NCBI GenBank assembly: GCA_964428885.1
Contig: CAYRZP010000106.1
Location: 1 to 7,088 of the forward strand
Length of the DNA stretch: 7,088 nucleotides
Direction: 5' to 3'
Origin: JAQVQN01 sp964428885
GTDB lineage: Bacteria; Verrucomicrobiota; Kiritimatiellia; RFP12; UBA1067
Position 1 is the stretch's first letter, and each line of letters starts with the position of its first letter. Shown here in pieces: positions 5,573 to 7,088 of the stretch. The translations under genes were made by a program, and so were the position numbers. The notes under the pieces are model-generated. The model was given only the letters and a program-made list of their open reading frames with translations, had not been told where the DNA came from and searched no databases.

Positions 5573-6373
5573 ATGAAGCGAGACCGATTGGGCGTATGTT
5601 GCGCCTGCGCGATGGCCGGGCTTGTTCTTGCGGGCGGATGCGGCAAGCCGCGCGAAGGTATCACGATGGCGGGATCGACGGCGTTCCAGCCGTTCGCCGA
5701 GAAACTTTCGGACCTGTACATGAACGCGCATCCCGAGGTGTCCATCACCATCCAGGGCGGCGGCTCGGCGCTCGGCATCAAGTCGGCCCTGTCGGGCACG
5801 GCGCAGATCGGGATGGCTGACCTGGTGACACTCCCAAAAGAGGCCGACACCCTGAAAAGCCTCGTGGTGGCGCGTGACGGCATAGCCGTGGTCCTGAACC
5901 CGGCGAACCCGGTCACGGGGCTGACTCTTGAACAGGTGCGCGGCCTCTTCAGCGGAGCCGTAAGGAACTGGAAAGCGGTCGGCGGTCCGGATCATGCGGT
6001 CAACGTGATCTCGCGCGAGGCGGGCTCGGGGACGCGGACTTCGTTCGAGCAGATCATCGGCGGCGTATCGCTCACCGAGGACGCGCTGATCCAGGACTCG
6101 AACGGTACCATCCGGGAGACCGTGGCGAACGACGCGCACGCGGTCGGCTACCTCTCCCACGGCCTGATCAACGAGAAGATCAAACCCGTTCCCGTTGACG
6201 GTTTCTCCTGCACGGAGAAGGACATCATGGCGGGAAACTACAAAATGGTCCGTCCGGTCTACCTGGTCTACCAGGCCTCCGTCTCCCCCGCCTGCCAGTC
6301 TTTTCTGGACTTCCTGCTCTCGACCGAAGCGCAAGAGCTGCTGCACCAGAACGGGCTGCTCAAGGCGAAATGA
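5573..6373 (+). CDS. pstS: PstS, phosphate-binding lipoprotein of the Pst ABC transporter
   Basis: The 266-residue protein captures inorganic phosphate outside the inner membrane and delivers it to PstCA. The N-terminus has a positive start (MKRDR), a hydrophobic core and the lipobox-like LVLAGGC with Cys23 as probable lipidation site; the -3 residue is Ala, a little unusual, and three more cysteines (9, 10, 12) lie in the signal peptide. Phosphate-binding signatures follow: AGSTAFQPF (33-41), GGGSALGIKSALSGTAQIGMAD, and SREAGSGTRTSFE (147-159), whose GSGT loop contacts the ligand in the family. VGYLSHG and the C-terminal SFLDFLLSTEAQELL are also typical. The length fits the shorter PstS class. 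A Pho-box-like repeat and a strong ribosome binding site precede it, implying induction in phosphate limitation. The pstC ATG follows 27 bases after the stop. Confidence 0.95.
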   Translation: MKRDRLGVCCACAMAGLVLAGGCGKPREGITMAGSTAFQPFAEKLSDLYMNAHPEVSITIQGGGSALGIKSALSGTAQIGMADLVTLPKEADTLKSLVVARDGIAVVLNPANPVTGLTLEQVRGLFSGAVRNWKAVGGPDHAVNVISREAGSGTRTSFEQIIGGVSLTEDALIQDSNGTIRETVANDAHAVGYLSHGLINEKIKPVPVDGFSCTEKDIMAGNYKMVRPVYLVYQASVSPACQSFLDFLLSTEAQELLHQNGLLKAK

Positions 6374-6400
6374 CCGCGCGGCCCCTGCTCCTCTGAACCC

Positions 6401-7088
6401 ATGAAAATAAGCGGCGAAAAAATCACTAAGGGCCTCCTCAGCGCGGTGGCGTTCTCGGCCTTGGGCAGCCTGCTGCTGATCGCCGTTTTCATCCTCAAGG
6501 AGGGGTTCCCGTTCATGTTGAAAGTGGGGATCGGCGACTTCCTCTTCGCCTCGACATGGAACCCGCAGGTCGGCCAGTTCGGCATCTTCCCGATGATCGT
6601 GGCGTCGCTCTGCGTGACGTTCGGCGCCATGCTGATCGGGGCGCCGCTGGGGATCGCGGGCGCGATCTTCATGAACGAGTTCCTGCCCCGGCCGGTGATG
6701 CGGGCCATCAAGCCGACGATCGAGCTGCTCGCGGGAATACCGTCGGTCGTGTTCGGCTTCTTGGGGGTCATGGTGCTGGCGCCGTTCATCCGCGAGCACA
6801 TGGGCGGCCCCGGCCTTTCGGTCTTGGCGGCCTCGGTCATCCTCGGCGTCATGGTCTTGCCGACGGTCATCAGCATCTCGACCGACGCCATCGGCGCGGT
6901 GCCCAACTCGTACCGCGAGGGTGCCCTGGCCCTCGGCGCGACCCGCTGGCAGAGCGTCCACATGGTGACCGTCAAGGCGGCCCGCTCCGGGATCATCGCG
7001 AGCGTCATCCTGGCCATGGGCCGCGCGCTGGGCGAGACCATGGCGGTGATCATGGTGGCGGGCAACACGGTCAAGATCCCGCACGCGG
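6401..7088 (+). CDS. pstC: PstC, phosphate ABC transporter permease, N-terminal part (cut by window end)
   Basis: The frame from ATG 6401 is open to the window end, giving 229 residues of an inner-membrane permease that forms the phosphate channel with PstA, driven by PstB. Hydrophobic segments are seen at about 11-32, 62-91, 107-128, 139-160 and 197-220. TVISISTDAI, VPNSYREGALALGATRW (the EAA-type loop that contacts the ATPase) and ILAMGRALGETMAVIMVAGN are PstC/PstA hallmarks. The FASTWNPQVGQFGIFPMIVASL segment between the first two membrane helices is characteristic of PstC. The remainder, perhaps 60-80 residues, and probably pstA and pstB lie beyond the window. No Shine-Dalgarno sequence precedes the ATG. 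The frame is the same as pstS, with only the pstS TGA and nine codons between them. A strong open frame on the opposite strand is a GC-driven shadow. Confidence 0.95.
   Translation, partial: MKISGEKITKGLLSAVAFSALGSLLLIAVFILKEGFPFMLKVGIGDFLFASTWNPQVGQFGIFPMIVASLCVTFGAMLIGAPLGIAGAIFMNEFLPRPVMRAIKPTIELLAGIPSVVFGFLGVMVLAPFIREHMGGPGLSVLAASVILGVMVLPTVISISTDAIGAVPNSYREGALALGATRWQSVHMVTVKAARSGIIASVILAMGRALGETMAVIMVAGNTVKIPHA

Noticed and set aside
5531..7084. A 517-codon open frame on the minus strand opposite pstS and pstC
   Set aside because: The translation is low-complexity, rich in Arg, Asp and His, as expected from reading high-GC codons backwards. The plus strand encodes unmistakable PstS and PstC.

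Overview
The window is a high-GC stretch from a Gram-negative bacterium: it has a TonB-dependent outer-membrane receptor and a lipoprotein-type phosphate-binding protein. All genes read left to right. Gene content is ordinary bacterial core plus nutrient uptake. Several genes lack a recognisable Shine-Dalgarno sequence. An intergenic palindromic repeat with the signature GGTAGG...CTCGCCGAG resembles ones I remember from PVC-group genomes (Kiritimatiellota/Lentisphaerota/Verrucomicrobiota). That lineage is a weak guess from memory; the sequence does not prove it. A run of exactly 100 N (3201-3300) marks a draft, scaffolded assembly.

Layout. (1) 2-337: C-terminal end of a HAD-family phosphatase. 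(2) 338-659: a 322-base non-coding region with an inverted pair of palindromic repeats (REPIN-like, 406-488), a candidate promoter with a palindrome in its spacer, and a strong hairpin just before the grpE ribosome binding site. (3) 660-3200: grpE, dnaJ and rsmE. The last two are separated by only 5 bases, so a chaperone/ribosome-maintenance operon is likely. rsmE runs into the gap. (4) 3201-3300: the assembly gap. (5) 3301-5382: a TonB-dependent receptor of siderophore-receptor type, missing its N-terminus in the gap. (6) 5383-5572: intergenic region with a Pho-box-like direct repeat and a very good ribosome binding site. (7) 5573-7088: pstS and the start of pstC, the beginning of a high-affinity phosphate ABC transporter operon that continues beyond the window.

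How the genes work together. GrpE is the nucleotide exchange factor and DnaJ the J-domain co-chaperone of DnaK, which is not in this window. RsmE methylates 16S rRNA. PstS and PstC are the binding protein and one permease of PstSCAB. The receptor lies 190 bases upstream of pstS on contiguous sequence, so its proximity to the phosphate operon is real. Its proximity to rsmE rests only on the N gap, which is too small to hold what is missing on both sides.

I see no clear undescribed multi-gene system here. The points most worth a second look are the covarying inverted repeat pair, the putative Pho box, the undersized gap, and the layered inverted repeats in the grpE leader.
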